Source: Lingula anatina (Eukaryota; Brachiopoda; Lingulata; Lingulida; Lingulidae). From it: a DNA stretch of 64,000 nucleotides. The notes beneath the pieces were generated by a model. That model was given only the letters and a program-made list of their open reading frames with translations, had not been told where the DNA came from and searched no databases. The DNA is taken from NCBI RefSeq assembly GCF_001039355.2, contig NW_019776132.1, positions 20,923 to 84,922 of the forward strand, in the 5' to 3' direction. Of the stretch, positions 1-13,588 are shown piece by piece. Every line of letters begins with the position of its first letter. The first letter of the stretch is position 1. A program made the translations under genes and the position numbers.

Positions 1-779
1 TCAATGACCGTGGTCACATGCCAACAACGTGGAAGGCAGAGAAAGATCATGTATGGATAAAGTATGTATGTTTTATTGTTACTAATAGTGATAAAGACGC
101 AACTGTGAATAAGTCTGTACTCTGTATACTTACATGAGCTTTATGTCGGATTTCGTATTTAATTCGACATTTATTCCATTTGATTCACAAAATATGAGAA
201 GCTACTATTTATAGTTAAATGTTGATGCAAGATGATGAAAATTACTCCATGTAATGGAGGAACAAAATATTGTTTTTTTATATACAAACCACAAAATGTA
301 CATATGTAAGAAAAATAAAAGCAAATCAAGAAAAAAGCATCTGAATGAAAAGAATGAAATTGAATTAGGGCCGCAAGATTTAGGAATGCAAGGCCTTTAT
401 TAGGAAGAACAAAAAAACGCCAGTTAGTTGATATTAGTGAGATGGCTGAACAGAGTGAAAAGACGTATAAATATATATTATTCAATAGTATTCCAAAGTC
501 ACATTAAAAAAAAAACATTCAAAATTTAGAATCGCAGTATTGTATCTTTATGCATGACCAGAAAGATATCATTAGAAGATTAGGGTTTTTTTAATCTATA
601 TATTCAGATGCATGCTTGATTATAACATTAAGAAATTTTGGACTTGACCTGAACATTGGGCTTGAGGGATAAAGAATACAATCACCTTAAGTAGCCAAGC
701 TGAGTTCCATGCTCTAGAAGGTGGAGTCTTAAAGAAAACGAAATATATACAATAGGATACCCGTCACATGTGATTTCTA

Positions 780-811
<32 letters not shown>

Positions 812-3355
812 AATAGGGAGGGAAGACTGTTGAACAACTCGATTCCTTAAATCTAATTAGTATTTTTACATTATGGTCAAATATTACAGAACTCTGAAGC
901 CGCTGTCTGCTGAGGAGGGCAGCAAGGTGAATGTGACCCGGTACAACACAGTGCGGCCACTACACCACACTGTCAGACCGCAGCGGGAGGGGAAAAATTT
1001 CACCCACACAGATACCAAGGTGGGCACATAGGATGTTTTGGGCTAAAACAATGGTTTGGTAACTCATATCAAAGATAAATGGCAACTCATGTCATAACAT
1101 TTGAAAATTAACGTGTATATTTTAATTATGCGCATCTAAACAGAGTTTTTTATTTTACGTAATTACAGTCAGATTTAATGTAAGGAAAGAAAATGCGCTT
1201 TTGAACATTTAACCGCATTTAGGTTAAAGTTGAACGTAGGGATACCGTCAAACATTAGAGACCTTTCTGTATTTTAAAGTAACTCCTGTAATGCGTGTTT
1301 GAAATCATTAAAAAAGGAAATACGAAGTCTTCTGAGAACTATTTTATCCAGGTGTAATATTCCAGAGTATATCCCAGTGAATAAACAATAAACAGCCATA
1401 TGACAAACTATTGTATACTCGAGAAAGTAAATAACCTAGCTGTGGCTAATTTAAACAGTATTATGATTGGATGATCAATCTGTTATCGAGACGTGATAAA
1501 TGTTGCCCATCGTCTATAATAAACCGGTCACAAACCGAGAATATTCTCCCCGCTGAACCACAGCGGGCATTCAAATTATCATCTGCCGGCCAATATAAAA
1601 TAGACATGCTGGCCCTATTTTATAAACTCGTTTTGGTTGTAGAATCCCAAGAAAGGGCTTCAATCAACTGCAAATATTTTTAGGAGGCCTGAAAAGAACC
1701 AGAGTATAATCTAACGAAGGGTTATTTAACCCTAGGTAAAGACGGGACCAAGGGTGTTTTTAGGCCTGTTACACCGGGATATGCTTTTATACCTTCTTTG
1801 CATTTTAAAAGATCATTAATACATCCCACTACATGTATGACGTTGAATCGGAAAGACAAAGATCTGTTTATGTAGACCTGCTTTATACTCCATGCAGTAG
1901 TCGACTATTCGATCAGAGGTTCTATTTTTGTCTGAATTCAGAGTAATGGTGACTTGGCAAGGATGTTCCTTCCTCCCGGTCCAGATTATTTTTATAGTGT
2001 AGAAGGCTACAGACACTCTGACGAAACAATCCAGGCGCTGTTATATTCCACGGAGATTGCCCTAAAAGACAAAGATGATTTTGCAAACACTATCGCTGCG
2101 TTGAAGGTGTGTCCAGTTTTTTCTAGCTATATATGTGTTATATCGTTTATGAAGACAACCATACTTAATTAACCTATTTTTGTCATTAAAATAAAAAGTC
2201 TGCTTTTGCATACATAGTTGTTTTTTATATTTTAATATCATATGAATATCGTTATTTAGTAAGTCTGTTGATTTTTATCATTTCTTTCACTGTTATGAAA
2301 TAGATTTTAGCCAGTTTGAATTTAGAATTGATTTTATGTGCCCCAAACGCACAAAAGCTCACCGAAGCTCTGTTTTTGCCCGGAAAGATAAAACCAAACA
2401 CAACTTTTGATATGGATTTTGTCATTTGTCAAAATGGACAGGTTTAATATTATGATAATGAATATAAACACCAGATAATGGGGTTTAGTAAATACATCAC
2501 CAAACCTAGACCCAAAACACGTGAAGATACAAAAGAAGGAAAGTAACACACTATAAGCCAACTAGCAATATCAAATATTTGAAAGGCCTGGTATCCTTAA
2601 TCCTGAAAATTAAACTACATCTGTATGAATTTAATTGCTTTTTGCCAAATGAAAATTATATTGATTTTAGATCATTGTCGCCAAAGCGGAAGAGTACGCT
2701 TACGCCTATCCCCATTTCCCTGTGGCCACTGCCTCTGTCCGTGTGGTCAGGGGCAGTGAAGACTGCCTGCTGTGTACCAACAACTACGGCCCCGAGACTA
2801 CCGGCTACTACGTCTCCTATGTAGAGCTGTTGGCACACGCCTACTCTTATCCATTATACACACAGTTCACAAAAGAGGTTAAGTATAAATAAGAATTTTA
2901 TGAAAAATTAACTTGAAGTTTTTTTTTACCAGTATCATTGTTATGCAAGTATGTTATGCGTTTATCTATAGAACATGATCTATTTCAATTAGCACTGGTT
3001 AAGTAAGGCACTTACACCCAAGAGCTATCGATTGAGAAAGTGCCTTACTATGAAATTACTGGAAAAATTGCTGCTTAAATAATGCAGTTTTCAAATTTAT
3101 ATAGAAACGTTACCGAACTGTTCTGTTTATTTGTAGGTTCTCAAGGAGCTCAAAGATATTCCCTCATCTCGCCCCACGTGGCCCAGATTAATTCAGATGT
3201 ACGGTAAAGACTTGAGGGAGGAAGTGTGGGACTCGTATCCCGTAGACAAGTTCATTTGTGCAAGGCAGCGGGCACGTCTCGATCCTGATAATATGTTCGT
3301 TAATCAGTTCTTAGAAGACATATTTTATAAAGACACGGTGGTGAATTGTACCTAG
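1..3355 (+). CDS. FAD-linked aldonolactone oxidase-like protein, 3' part (L-gulonolactone oxidase family C-terminus)
   Basis: I infer five exons: 1-61, 890-1019, 1942-2106, 2671-2877 and 3137-3355 (stop TAG at 3353). Every junction is GT-AG and the phases agree, giving 259 residues that are open at the 5' edge. The last two exons match the C-terminal ALO domain of L-gulonolactone and arabinonolactone oxidases: a VRVVRGSEDCLL strand resembling the family's VRFTRGDDILL, then RPTWPRL, then LDPDNMFVNQFLEDIFY, like the LDPxGMFLNxYLEKVFY ending. Members oxidise aldonolactones, as in the last step of ascorbate synthesis. The FAD-binding half would lie left of the window. The family's usual RPHW histidine is Thr here, so substrate or activity may differ. 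The family call is fairly sure; the substrate is not. Confidence 0.78.
3002..3050. repeat. Small perfect hairpin in an intron
   Basis: AGTAAGGCACTT at 3002-3013 is repeated in inverted orientation as AAGTGCCTTACT at 3039-3050, with a 25-nt loop. It lies in the last intron of the oxidase gene. It may be a residue of a small inverted-repeat element; no function is implied. Confidence 0.5.
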
Positions 3356-4660
3356 ACGACTGTGCTGTTTTATCAATGCCCACAAAACAATGTTTTAACA
3401 ATTAAAATGCCCTACCTGGCTGCTGCACTGGGCTTGCGTCCGCTTGGAGAGAGAATTATGTCCACTCTCATCACCTTCAAAGTCGAGGCTTCGGCAATAC
3501 TGGTTTGTCAACAATAAGTCCGCTGGTTATCAGAAAGTTACCATTTGCTTCTCGCCATTTCATATTTTCTTCACCCTCTAGTCATGGCAAGATATCTGAT
3601 GATGTGGTATATTCAAATCAACATGGTGGGAAAAACAGACGCCACGAGGGCAATATGGCGATTCTATCACTTCAGATAACATTCCACGTCAAAGTTGAGA
3701 GATTCTATCAAAGTACCTGAATGTGTAAATATTTTAATGTTTTATTACAAACTGTACAGGTAGGGCTTGATTTCAAAGGTACATTCTATACTACATTGAA
3801 AGAAAATAACTTTGATAATTCACTAATATACGAAGAAATAAACTATTTTCAGCGACAATATTTAAAAAAATCCAATCTTTAAAAATGAAAACAATTTGTC
3901 AGTGCAGATCAATGCCGCAAACCATGGATATCCCTTCCCTCTCCTCTCTCGACAAGCAATAACACTAGATACTCTACATGTACAATACAGTTAGACCGTC
4001 GACGAAAATTTTCCACACAGGAGGCAAAACAAGCGAGGAAAGTGTAACTTGAGGTTTTTCCTCATCTGATATAGAATATCAAGTCTGAAATGAAGTCATC
4101 ATCCAACTACCCCAGCTTTATGTACAATAATAGTCTCGTGTCTATAAATACTCAAGCAGAATAAGGCACTTCTTAACTGGAATCATTACGTCAATGTCGG
4201 ATGAATGTTCAAAAGTTGGGTAGGAAGATTGCAGCGGAGATTGGACTTCGTGTTGGATCAAATGTAAGAACTTGTGAAGATCTTTCTTTAAGGAATGCAC
4301 AGTAGGGCCTATGTGCAACTTGTATAGAACTTTCTTTAAAGAACATAATATTCAAGATTTAAGGTCGTTAACATTTTGTTAAGTTTATATGTGAAATGTA
4401 TAAAATTATAGAATGAATATACTGTACTTTTCAAAAGTGCCTTTCTTTAAAACTTGTCAAAGCTCTTGTGTCGTCAATATTGTGGGGCGTTTTCCAGTCC
4501 GTTGTTGCATTTTTACAGCAATCCTCTTCGAGTGCGTATTATTGGTCATTGTTGGTTTCTGGGTTTTCTCTGCTTATAGAGTAATGAGCTATATACAAAC
4601 GTCAAACAAATTTTTTTCTTTTTTCTTCCATTTTTTACCTAAAATCTGCTTTCTGTCACT
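3356..4660. other. Gene-free flank downstream of the oxidase gene
   Basis: Only short open frames without recognisable motifs are seen. The start of the stretch is probably 3' UTR of the oxidase gene; ATTAAA occurs near 3400. No RNA gene or complete transposon was recognised. Confidence 0.5.
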
Positions 4661-4663
4661 GTA

Positions 4664-4735
4664 AAATAATAATAATAATATTTTTATTTCTTAAAACTGT
4701 GCTGCATATGCGTCTCAGCACTCTTTACATATAAA
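4664..4735 (+). repeat. Possible SINE-like 3' fragment
   Basis: An ATA-repeat is followed by a stretch ending in CTCAGCACTCTTTACATA. This resembles the end of invertebrate SINEs that carry a 'gcgctttaca' tail. There is only one copy in the window and no target duplication was found, so the call is weak. Confidence 0.2.
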
Positions 4736-4851
4736 AACTAAAACAGCGAAGATTAATTAAAATGTAATATAAACGTAATTAAGAAGAACAAAATAAGCTA
4801 AAATATTTTTTGAATAAAAGGTTCCTAAAATTTCTTTTAAAACTATGAGTG

Positions 4852-5057
4852 CATTCCCAGAGATTTAGATCGATCCATCCGGATCGACCTAACTCCCTGG
4901 GGGGTTCACACTAAATTGCAGTCAGCTGAGCGCGCACGGTAGTTAATTACCCCCTTCCAGCTTCTAGTAGGCGGGACAGACATTTAAGCCGGCTAAGCTG
5001 ACAGTAATTTAGTGAGACTCCCCACAGGGATAGATAGATCTAAAATCTGTGGGAATG
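4852..5057. mobile_element. MITE with long imperfect terminal inverted repeats
   Basis: The left end begins CATTCCCAGAGATTTAGATC. The reverse complement of the right end begins CATTCCCACAGATTTTAGAT. The pairing continues inward through an ACTAAATT block and an AGTCAGCT-type block for roughly 70 nt. There is no ORF. A related but diverged element lies at 20717-20964. The target duplication is unclear, so I leave the superfamily open. Confidence 0.7.
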
Positions 5058-5118
5058 GGGTCTATGACATGGCCCATTAAGAGAAACATTCAACTTGTTA
5101 TTAAAATTAGACATGTCT

Positions 5119-5425
5119 GTTTTCCTTGAAATGTGTTATCTGCAATGCGTATAGTATATGCTGAAAAAAAACAGCATTACGTTTGGCAAAAATAATCCGA
5201 TTAGGCTGGTTTTCATAACCGACCTGTATTTAAGTAACTTTCATCATTCCTTCAAGTTTGAAAACAACTGGTCAACCAGTTCTTCTCGGAATGTGTCATC
5301 TGTTTAAATACACGATTAAAAAATCAAGCTGATTTAAAACTTGACCTGTACTTCACTAGTATTTATCAGTTCTGTTGGTTTGAAGACTAAAGGTCAAATA
5401 GTTTTCCTATAATCGTGCTATCTTT
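5119..5425. repeat. Diverged tandem repeat, about 2.2 copies of 120-160 bp
   Basis: Units begin near 5119 (TTCCTTGAAATGTGTTATCT), 5280 (TTCTCGGAATGTGTCATCT) and 5402 (TTTCCTATAATCGTGCTATC). Each contains a GACCTGTA-T/C-TT block and a 'gtttgaa-ac' block. Part of the unit resembles sequence near 18436-18480 downstream of gene C, so it may belong to a dispersed repeat. Confidence 0.5.
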
Positions 5426-5429
5426 GAAG

Positions 5430-5499
5430 TACATGGCAACCAAACGTATGACATTATGCCAATGCCAGACCTGGGTGACGGCTACATGTACAACTACAG
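5430..5499 (+). CDS. Candidate orphan exon
   Basis: Between a TTTGAAG acceptor-like site and an ACAG|GTACTG donor, one frame reads GNQTYDIMPMPDLGDGYMYN, which looks protein-like. I found no partner exon on this strand. It could be a relic exon or chance. I do not recognise the protein. Confidence 0.22.
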
Positions 5500-6033
5500 G
5501 TACTGTGTGTCTGTACATTAAAAGTAGGTCTTATACTAGGGAAGAAGTTGCATTTGATATGCTTTGCTTTGGTTTGAAAATGATTAAAAGAGCATGATTA
5601 AAAAAAGTGTAATCAACAAATTTAGAAAAATAATGGACATGAGTGTGAAAATAAAAAGAATACCACACACTATTGTGGGTGCAAGAGAATACATTCAATA
5701 AAACTATTCAGAACTATTAAAAACTTACTGAAAGATGAAAAAACTCAGGAAAATTATAAATAATGGTAAATAGAGGGGAAATCAGTCATTTCTAAGCGTA
5801 TATTATACTAAATAAAAGATACTTAAAATATTTCATATAAATCTTATATTTTTAAGTTTTTGAACTACCATTAAACATAACTTTTTTGACAACCAGAAAT
5901 AAATTTTTTATAATAATATTTTCTTTTATTTTCACTATTATCAACATACAACAGAAATATTTTGTTTTTAACACTATGTAAACAATTCTTCAGTAAACTA
6001 TAAGAATTAAACCAATATAGTTTTATTTTCAGT
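5500..6033. other. AT-rich 3' flank of zinc-finger gene A
   Basis: AT-rich sequence lies downstream of the minus-strand stop at 6034. Several TTTATT strings (AATAAA on the minus strand) between 5880 and 6030 could serve as polyadenylation signals. Nothing else was recognised. Confidence 0.4.
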
Positions 6034-9000
6034 TTACATGTCTTCATGAGATTTTTCGTGTGCCTTACGACTGACATTATGTGAAAAAGCTTTCTCACAG
6101 TAGTGACATTTGTAAGGTTTCTCTCCTGTGTGAACTCTCATATGGCTCACACAAGCACCTTGTTGTACAAATCTCTTCTCACAGAACTTGCACTGATATG
6201 GTTTTTCACCTGTGTGAATTAACATATGTCGCTTAAGTCTTCTGTTATCAGAAAATGATTTAAAGCAGGTTTGGCATTTGAAAGGTTTTTCTCCCGTGTG
6301 ACTTCTTATATGTAACTGCAACATAAAACTTGCTGCAAAACCTTTGCCACAAAAATGGCATAACAATGAATTTTTATTCTGCGTTTCCTTTGTTTTATCT
6401 GCTGTGTGTGATCTTTCATGTACCTGACAACAATATTTTATGGCAAATTTTTTCCCACAATATTTGCAAATGTATTTTTTTGCTTCTGCATGAGTTCTTT
6501 CATGTGCTTTAGCAACACGTTTAAACTCAAATTCTTTCTTACAGTACTGGCAATAAAAAGGTCCTGTCTTGTGAGTTTTCTCGTGTTTCCTGCAGCTTGA
6601 TTCACACAAATATTTTTTACCACAAAACTTGCAAGTGCAAGATTCTTTCACTTCTCCATTTTCTCTGGTTTCTTGGCATGTTTTTACATGTTTATTAAAT
6701 TTTTTGTACAGTTTAAAATTTTTTCCACAGAACTGACATTCATGCTTGGGCACAGTTTCATGGTTGTGTGCACTGAATTCCTCCACACTTTCAAAACAAC
6801 TGCCACAGAATTTGCACTCCATCTTTCTGTCCTTTTCATGCACTTTTTGATGTCTCTTAAATCCTGACTTACAGATAAACTTGCCACATTTTTGGCATTT
6901 TCGTTTTCCTTGTTGATATTCTTTGTCTCCAGGTTCATAGAAATTATATCCTTCACTAAACTCTTCATCATCTGTCTCAAGATCTTCATCACTTGGAACA
7001 TAAAGATCATCACTTTCCTCAGCAACTTTGCTAAACTCATCTGTCTCAATATCTTCATCACTTGGTACAGAAAGATCATCATCATCTTCTTTTTCTTGGA
7101 CATCAGTACCTCCCTTGTCTATATCATCCTCCTCAAAATACTTTCCACTTTTTTCATCTTGGCTGACAATTTGTTTATGCATCTTTCTATCTGGATCTTG
7201 ACCTGCAGAAACATTGAAAAGGTCTGAAAAATATGTCTGTCCTTGATCGGGATTATCCCATGAAACATGAAGATGATCTGTATAAAATGACTCTGGAGTA
7301 TTATATCCATTGTCCTGTCCTGACTCATACTGACCTCTGGTGTCATCAATTTCAGTCTTAGGGCCAGCATGTTTGAAATACCTAATTGAAACATAATAAA
7401 AAAAGTATAAAACATAAATCATGTCATATACACAAGTTTTAAAACAAAATAAAACTTCAGATAGGAATAGGATCTGGGTTTTTAGTCATTATGATAGAAA
7501 TTTCAAGATATTGATATAAATGAACAAACTTTTTTTCTTTTTTCTTTGGTCTTAAATCTGTGTTCTGCCACAGACTGGGACAACACTGAAAAGTGAAAAG
7601 ATACTGGATATAGTGTACACATGTGGCTGGTGGGTGTACATGTATGTGTAACCAGAGGCAGATACAGGGGGTTTTTCTTGGGTTTCTGGAAACCGCTCAG
7701 AACTTCCCATTAAAAAAATTCTTGGCATGTTTGCAGAAGTATGTAAGACTAATAATTCCCATCGTGTTACCAGTTTCCCTCAATACTTGACAGATTCCAA
7801 AGAGGTCATTCAATATTACGTCCCAATGGCATTAAAAGTAGCTATCTAAATTATCTGATCTACTTGGATAAACAACAAGTGAGCTACTTGACTGACATGA
7901 ATATTGGACAACATATCCAAAGGGCCTAGGCAACAGGAAAGTTTTGAAATCATTGTTGTTATCATTGTTGATACATGTATCAAGATATCTGAGAAGAAAA
8001 ATGACTAAGTATCCATATGAATACCTCTACCTGACAGAATTTGACAGCAATAATTTGTAAATTTTATTCTCACTCCATTTTATGTATAACTTCAACCTTT
8101 TGGTTGCCATGTTTTAATAAACTTATTTACATATATATACTGCCAGCAGTCATGCTGGTGGCACTAGTAAAAAAAAAAAAAAGATTTAGGTTTTATCTAT
8201 AAACATCTGCACCCAATATCTATATTTAAGCTTGTGAGGTGCAAAGACTATTTCAAAGTCACTTGAAAAATTGTCCAGAAAAAGTTCTGGGTCTGCCCTT
8301 GATGTCACTGTACGTGTATTTCATGACAAGTTCAGAGAGAAATGGCAAGTGTCTGACATTAATTGAGACAGAAAAAAAAAATCTTTTACACAATGCATAA
8401 CAGAATCTGTCATAGAGAACTCATTGAAAATAATCACACTGTTACCTTAACCAATCAAAATATAGGGTTTGTATAACATTATTGATACGTAAATACATAA
8501 CAATACTCACAAATCTAAGAGAATCTCTGCCAACACTTCATGTTTTATTTGTAGCTCCTTCCTCAGAGCATTCCATCTCTCTATTTGCCTGCCAATATGA
8601 ACCGTCTCTCTGCTCCTTTGTCTGTCTTTTTCTAACTTTCTGGCCTTTTGAACTTCAATGGGAACAAGCTTTCGTCTGTTTCTTTTTTGTTTGGGCTTCA
8701 CAGGTCTGTCACTCTGAGGGCTGACTAACTGATTAACCTGCAAGACAATATGACCAATTGCTTCAATTTTCACAGGAGATATTTTTCATATGGTCACACT
8801 AAAATGAGCCATACAGCACAATACACTAGACAAAATGACTCTAGATGTGAGTAAACTTAAATTAAACACAGGAAAAAATTATTTGCAAGAAGTTGGGGTG
8901 ATACAAAAGCAACATATATTGTTAGGTTATTAATACTGTGGATTCAACTTGAAAAAATATCAGCACGTTTAGGCCATTCATTTCTGTCAATTAAGGCATC

Positions 9001-9703
9001 TGCCATTTCCCCCAGCCACTAGCAGAAAGTTGCCAATATGGCTGACAATCTGACAATAAATATATCATACCAATTTGTTAGATTGGATCAACAATTTTAA
9101 AGGGACATTTCATGGGATTTTCCAGCCAAAATGAATTTTCCTGGAGTGGAGAGCAAGGTAAACTTTAAAAAAATATTTAAAAGGATAATTGTATGTCTTT
9201 AGAGTCTGAATTGGAACATATAAAAAGCTTTACAGGACGTACAGTACATACTGTTGTTGTGGATTTTCAAACCTGCTAAGAGAACTTCATTTTGGTGAGA
9301 AATTACAAGTGGCCCTTTAATTACCTAGTAATATGTTTATGTTGAGCTGTAATGCACATTTTTAGTGTTACCCATTTTTAAATGAGAAGAAAAAGACAGG
9401 TGATATTTATACCCCAGTAGCATATGTGGTTAGCATACCAAGAACAATATATCAATAAATGCAAATGCATTATCTTCTTTATATGACTGTATGGACTTTT
9501 CAGGCAAAAAAACAAACAAACAAATAAATGAGTTCTTTAAAGTTAAAAAAAAAGGAAGAAAGTGCCTATTAGAACAGCATTTACTCCAGTATCTTTAGAC
9601 TAGTAAACAAATTGTCAAGGTAGAACTAAACTGCAGTTGCAGGATTTTTTTTTTTTTTTTATGTATAATCTAAGTTTTTTATCCTTACTTGAGGCCCATC
9701 CAT
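6034..9703 (-). CDS. C2H2 zinc-finger protein A with ZNF692/ZNF653-like N-terminal domain
   Basis: Three exons in transcript order: 9703-9689 (ATG at 9703, MDGPQ; the exon itself runs to 9732), 8737-8511 and 7381-6034, giving 529 residues. Exon 2 encodes a Lys/Arg-rich stretch and then IGRQIERWNALRKELQ...LAEILLD. As I remember it, the ZNF692 N-terminus has the same layout: basic region, LG, W, LKE, LAxxLLD. The long exon opens YFKH, carries DTRGQYES, two acidic repeats with VPSDED(I/L)ETD, and FYEPGD. Ten C2H2 fingers follow, the second degenerate. The last four use TGEKP linkers and the final finger reads KAFSHNVSRKAHEKSH. The protein is presumably a nuclear DNA-binding transcription factor. 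There is no KRAB, BTB or SCAN domain. It is divergent from AAMDC; intron 1 holds a TTAA MITE. Confidence 0.85.
8084..8126 (+). repeat. LINE/SINE-like 3' tail motif in a gene A intron
   Basis: ACTTCAACCTTTTGGTTG followed by TTTTAATAAAC is nearly repeated at 57417-57460 (ACTTCAACCTTTGGGTTG, then AAATAAAATT). A shared tail ending in an AATAAA-like string suggests two truncated copies of one retroelement. Confidence 0.35.
9101..9316. mobile_element. 216-bp TTAA-flanked MITE (piggyBac- or Kolobok-like)
   Basis: TTAA occurs at 9097-9100 and at 9317-9320. The left end is AGGGACATTTCATGGGATTT. The right end, reverse complemented, begins AGGGCCACTTGTAATTT. Both arms go on to a CCAAAATGAA block. The left arm shares AATTTTCCTGGAGT with the 2.4-kb element at 58338, and a partial copy lies near 22586-22632. 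It is inserted in the first intron of gene A and has no coding capacity. Confidence 0.72.
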
Positions 9704-9810
9704 TTTCTTCCCGCTGACTTTACAAATGAGGACTGAAAAAGAACAAACCAAAGGTATAATTTAATTGAAATCCAGTTTCCCACCCTATTTATGATATTCA
9801 GTGTGTGTGT

Positions 9811-9850
<40 letters not shown>

Positions 9851-10247
9851 TTCTTTCCATACTGAGATTAACACCGTAGCAATTAGTCCATCACTGGCCC
9901 GAAGGTTCGATAGTCAGAATTTATGCATGAATAACGTGTTTAGTGTACTGGAAATAAAGTAAGGTTCAATAGAGGCGCGTGCATACAATTTTTCGGACCA
10001 TTGAACCTTTGGATTATGGAGACGCTCTCGTTTTTTACACACCTGGGGCAACTTACCCTGCCTACTTTGATTGTAACTCGAAAACAGACACTAATACTGC
10101 GCCGATACTAAGAAAAATTACCGGAAGTATGATACAGGCACAAACCAAAACATAAATAAATCATGTATAAATATGTTGCTTATAGTAGTTTGTGCTGTTT
10201 TATCTTTGCAAGATAACTATTTCGGTGTGCAAGCATTACCAGTCGAT
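9704..10247. promoter_or_regulatory. Probable bidirectional promoter between gene A and AAMDC
   Basis: The inferred start codons are 9703 (minus) and 10248 (plus), 544 bp apart. The gap holds the 5' non-coding part of the first exon of A (to 9732), a GA microsatellite and unremarkable AT-rich DNA. No core promoter motif is clear, so this is inferred from gene geometry only. Confidence 0.4.
9801..9846. repeat. Compound (GT)n(GA)n microsatellite
   Basis: Five GT units run into about eighteen mostly perfect GA units. The repeat lies between the divergent starts of gene A and AAMDC. Confidence 0.95.
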
Positions 10248-11662
<1,415 letters not shown>

Positions 11663-13588
11663 TACCATAACAGAAATCATGCTTGAAAAAATGTGGTTCT
11701 TGTTTATTGGAAAGATTTACTGTTAAATGCTTTTTAATGTTGTTTTTAAATGAACGATGAAACAAAGCATGCACAGGTTCATACAGTGAGGAAAATCTCT
11801 GCAAAAGTATTTCAGAACCATTGTAAGTTTTTTTTAGAGACACACAGTTTTAGTTTTGTTAAAACGTAATAAGATTGATTGTTCATTGTTCACAGAAATT
11901 TCCCTAAAACTATTGTTCTTTCATCTCACAAATGATTTCATTGTAGCATTTTTAAAAATGAAAATTTAATTTTCAGTTTCAAGTTCTTTTCAAATTACTA
12001 GAATTAATAATCAGTACAACACTTACATTTATTAATAATAAGCAGTGTATCAAGAAAGACTTTTTGTAGGTGGTTTTCTGGCTGTGGTGATCAAAACATT
12101 AGAGCAGAAGGTTTACTCAAATATCCAAAGCACCAGATTGTTCTTTGTGTTCTTTAATATTTACTGTAAATTTCAGTATTATATCACAGTTATATATCAC
12201 TGTGACAGTTGTTGAACATATAATGCTTCACATCCCAAACTGGTGTTGAACCAACAGACCTTAGCATGGCCCTGGTTGTCTGCAGGCATTTGGTTTAAAT
12301 TGCATCCTGTATTTGTCAACTGCACTTAGTATTTCACTGGCAGGATTGTTTCAGATGAAAAGTTTTCAACTTTTTTTTATTTAATTTAATATAGTTCTCT
12401 GATGTTGAACTTTATTAAAACATCTAGTAAAAATAAAAACTTGTAATATTTGATGTGTGCAGTACATTTTAGGTAAATTGCTATCTCAAAAAGTTCATGT
12501 TACTAGGTTATTTTTAAGGGAAATTAAATTATGATAAAATTTGTGATTACCTAGGCTAAATAATTCAAATGATAATTTTCTGTATGTGCTGTTTTGATAT
12601 GCAAATTGAACTGTTCCACCCAATAAAAAGGATGTTTGAGGAACATTCATTTTAAAATTAAAATTTTTCTCTGAGTTAATTTGATTTGGATCTCCAGTGT
12701 GCTAATGATATGGGGAAGTGGTTGAGTGCAGCCAACTTCCTTTCACAAGTTTGCTTCCAACTGTTGGACCATTCAAAATTAATTGGCCATTTAGACGACT
12801 CTCTCATGTCAAAGGTGCCTCAGTCTGTAAATCTTATTGCATTCAGTAAGAGTCCCTGTGGAGTATCTAGGCCAATCCTTAGGCAAGTGAACGAGGGCTT
12901 GCATTAGCAAAACACATTGACAAGATGTGTAGTAAACATGATATTGATTATTACATGAAACAGAAACAATGTGATAGCTCACATGTAAATTAACAAGGTA
13001 ACAGGATTCCCATTCAGAGGCTAGTAATTCTCTGATAAACTTCAAAAATTAGAAATTTGGAACTCAAAAACAGGTATACAAGATAATGATTTTCTCAATA
13101 CCTGAATATTCTCAATTACTGAATACATTAAATACACTGTCCATGCAAGAACTGGTGATCTGGTGGAAGTCTTGTACAAACATTTAACAAATAAGAAACT
13201 TAAAACACCGGCTTTTGCTCACACTGTCCTAACGACCAAACTAGTTCACCACTCAACCCTTCAGTAATCAACTCTTGTTTACAAACACTTCAATTTATCT
13301 AGTAAGAGTGAAAAACACTTCAAATTATCTAGACTAAGTTGGAAAAGACAATCATGAGCTAGTCTAACCTCCATTCCATTAGTTTCAAGTCAGCATGCAC
13401 ATGCCTGCACAACTGTTGATGTTGTTCATTTTCTTGCCCTACTGTTTCCAAGTTATCAGTATGCCTACTTCAAAAGCATTCAAAATCATTTCAGTTATGA
13501 AAGTTAAAAATAAAACAGGATGCGAACATAAGCAGGGTACCTCCAACTTTTTTTTTTCACTGGTCTAAATTATTTCGAATATCAATTT
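11663..13588. other. Intergenic region between AAMDC and gene B
   Basis: The stretch holds the AAMDC 3' UTR and AT-rich spacer. Several short open frames lack recognisable motifs. No inverted-repeat element, RNA gene or transposase fragment was recognised. Confidence 0.5.

Noticed and set aside
5871-6098. Minus-strand frame overlapping the 3' end of gene A
   Set aside because: Low-complexity AT-rich frame beyond the stop, out of frame with the last finger.
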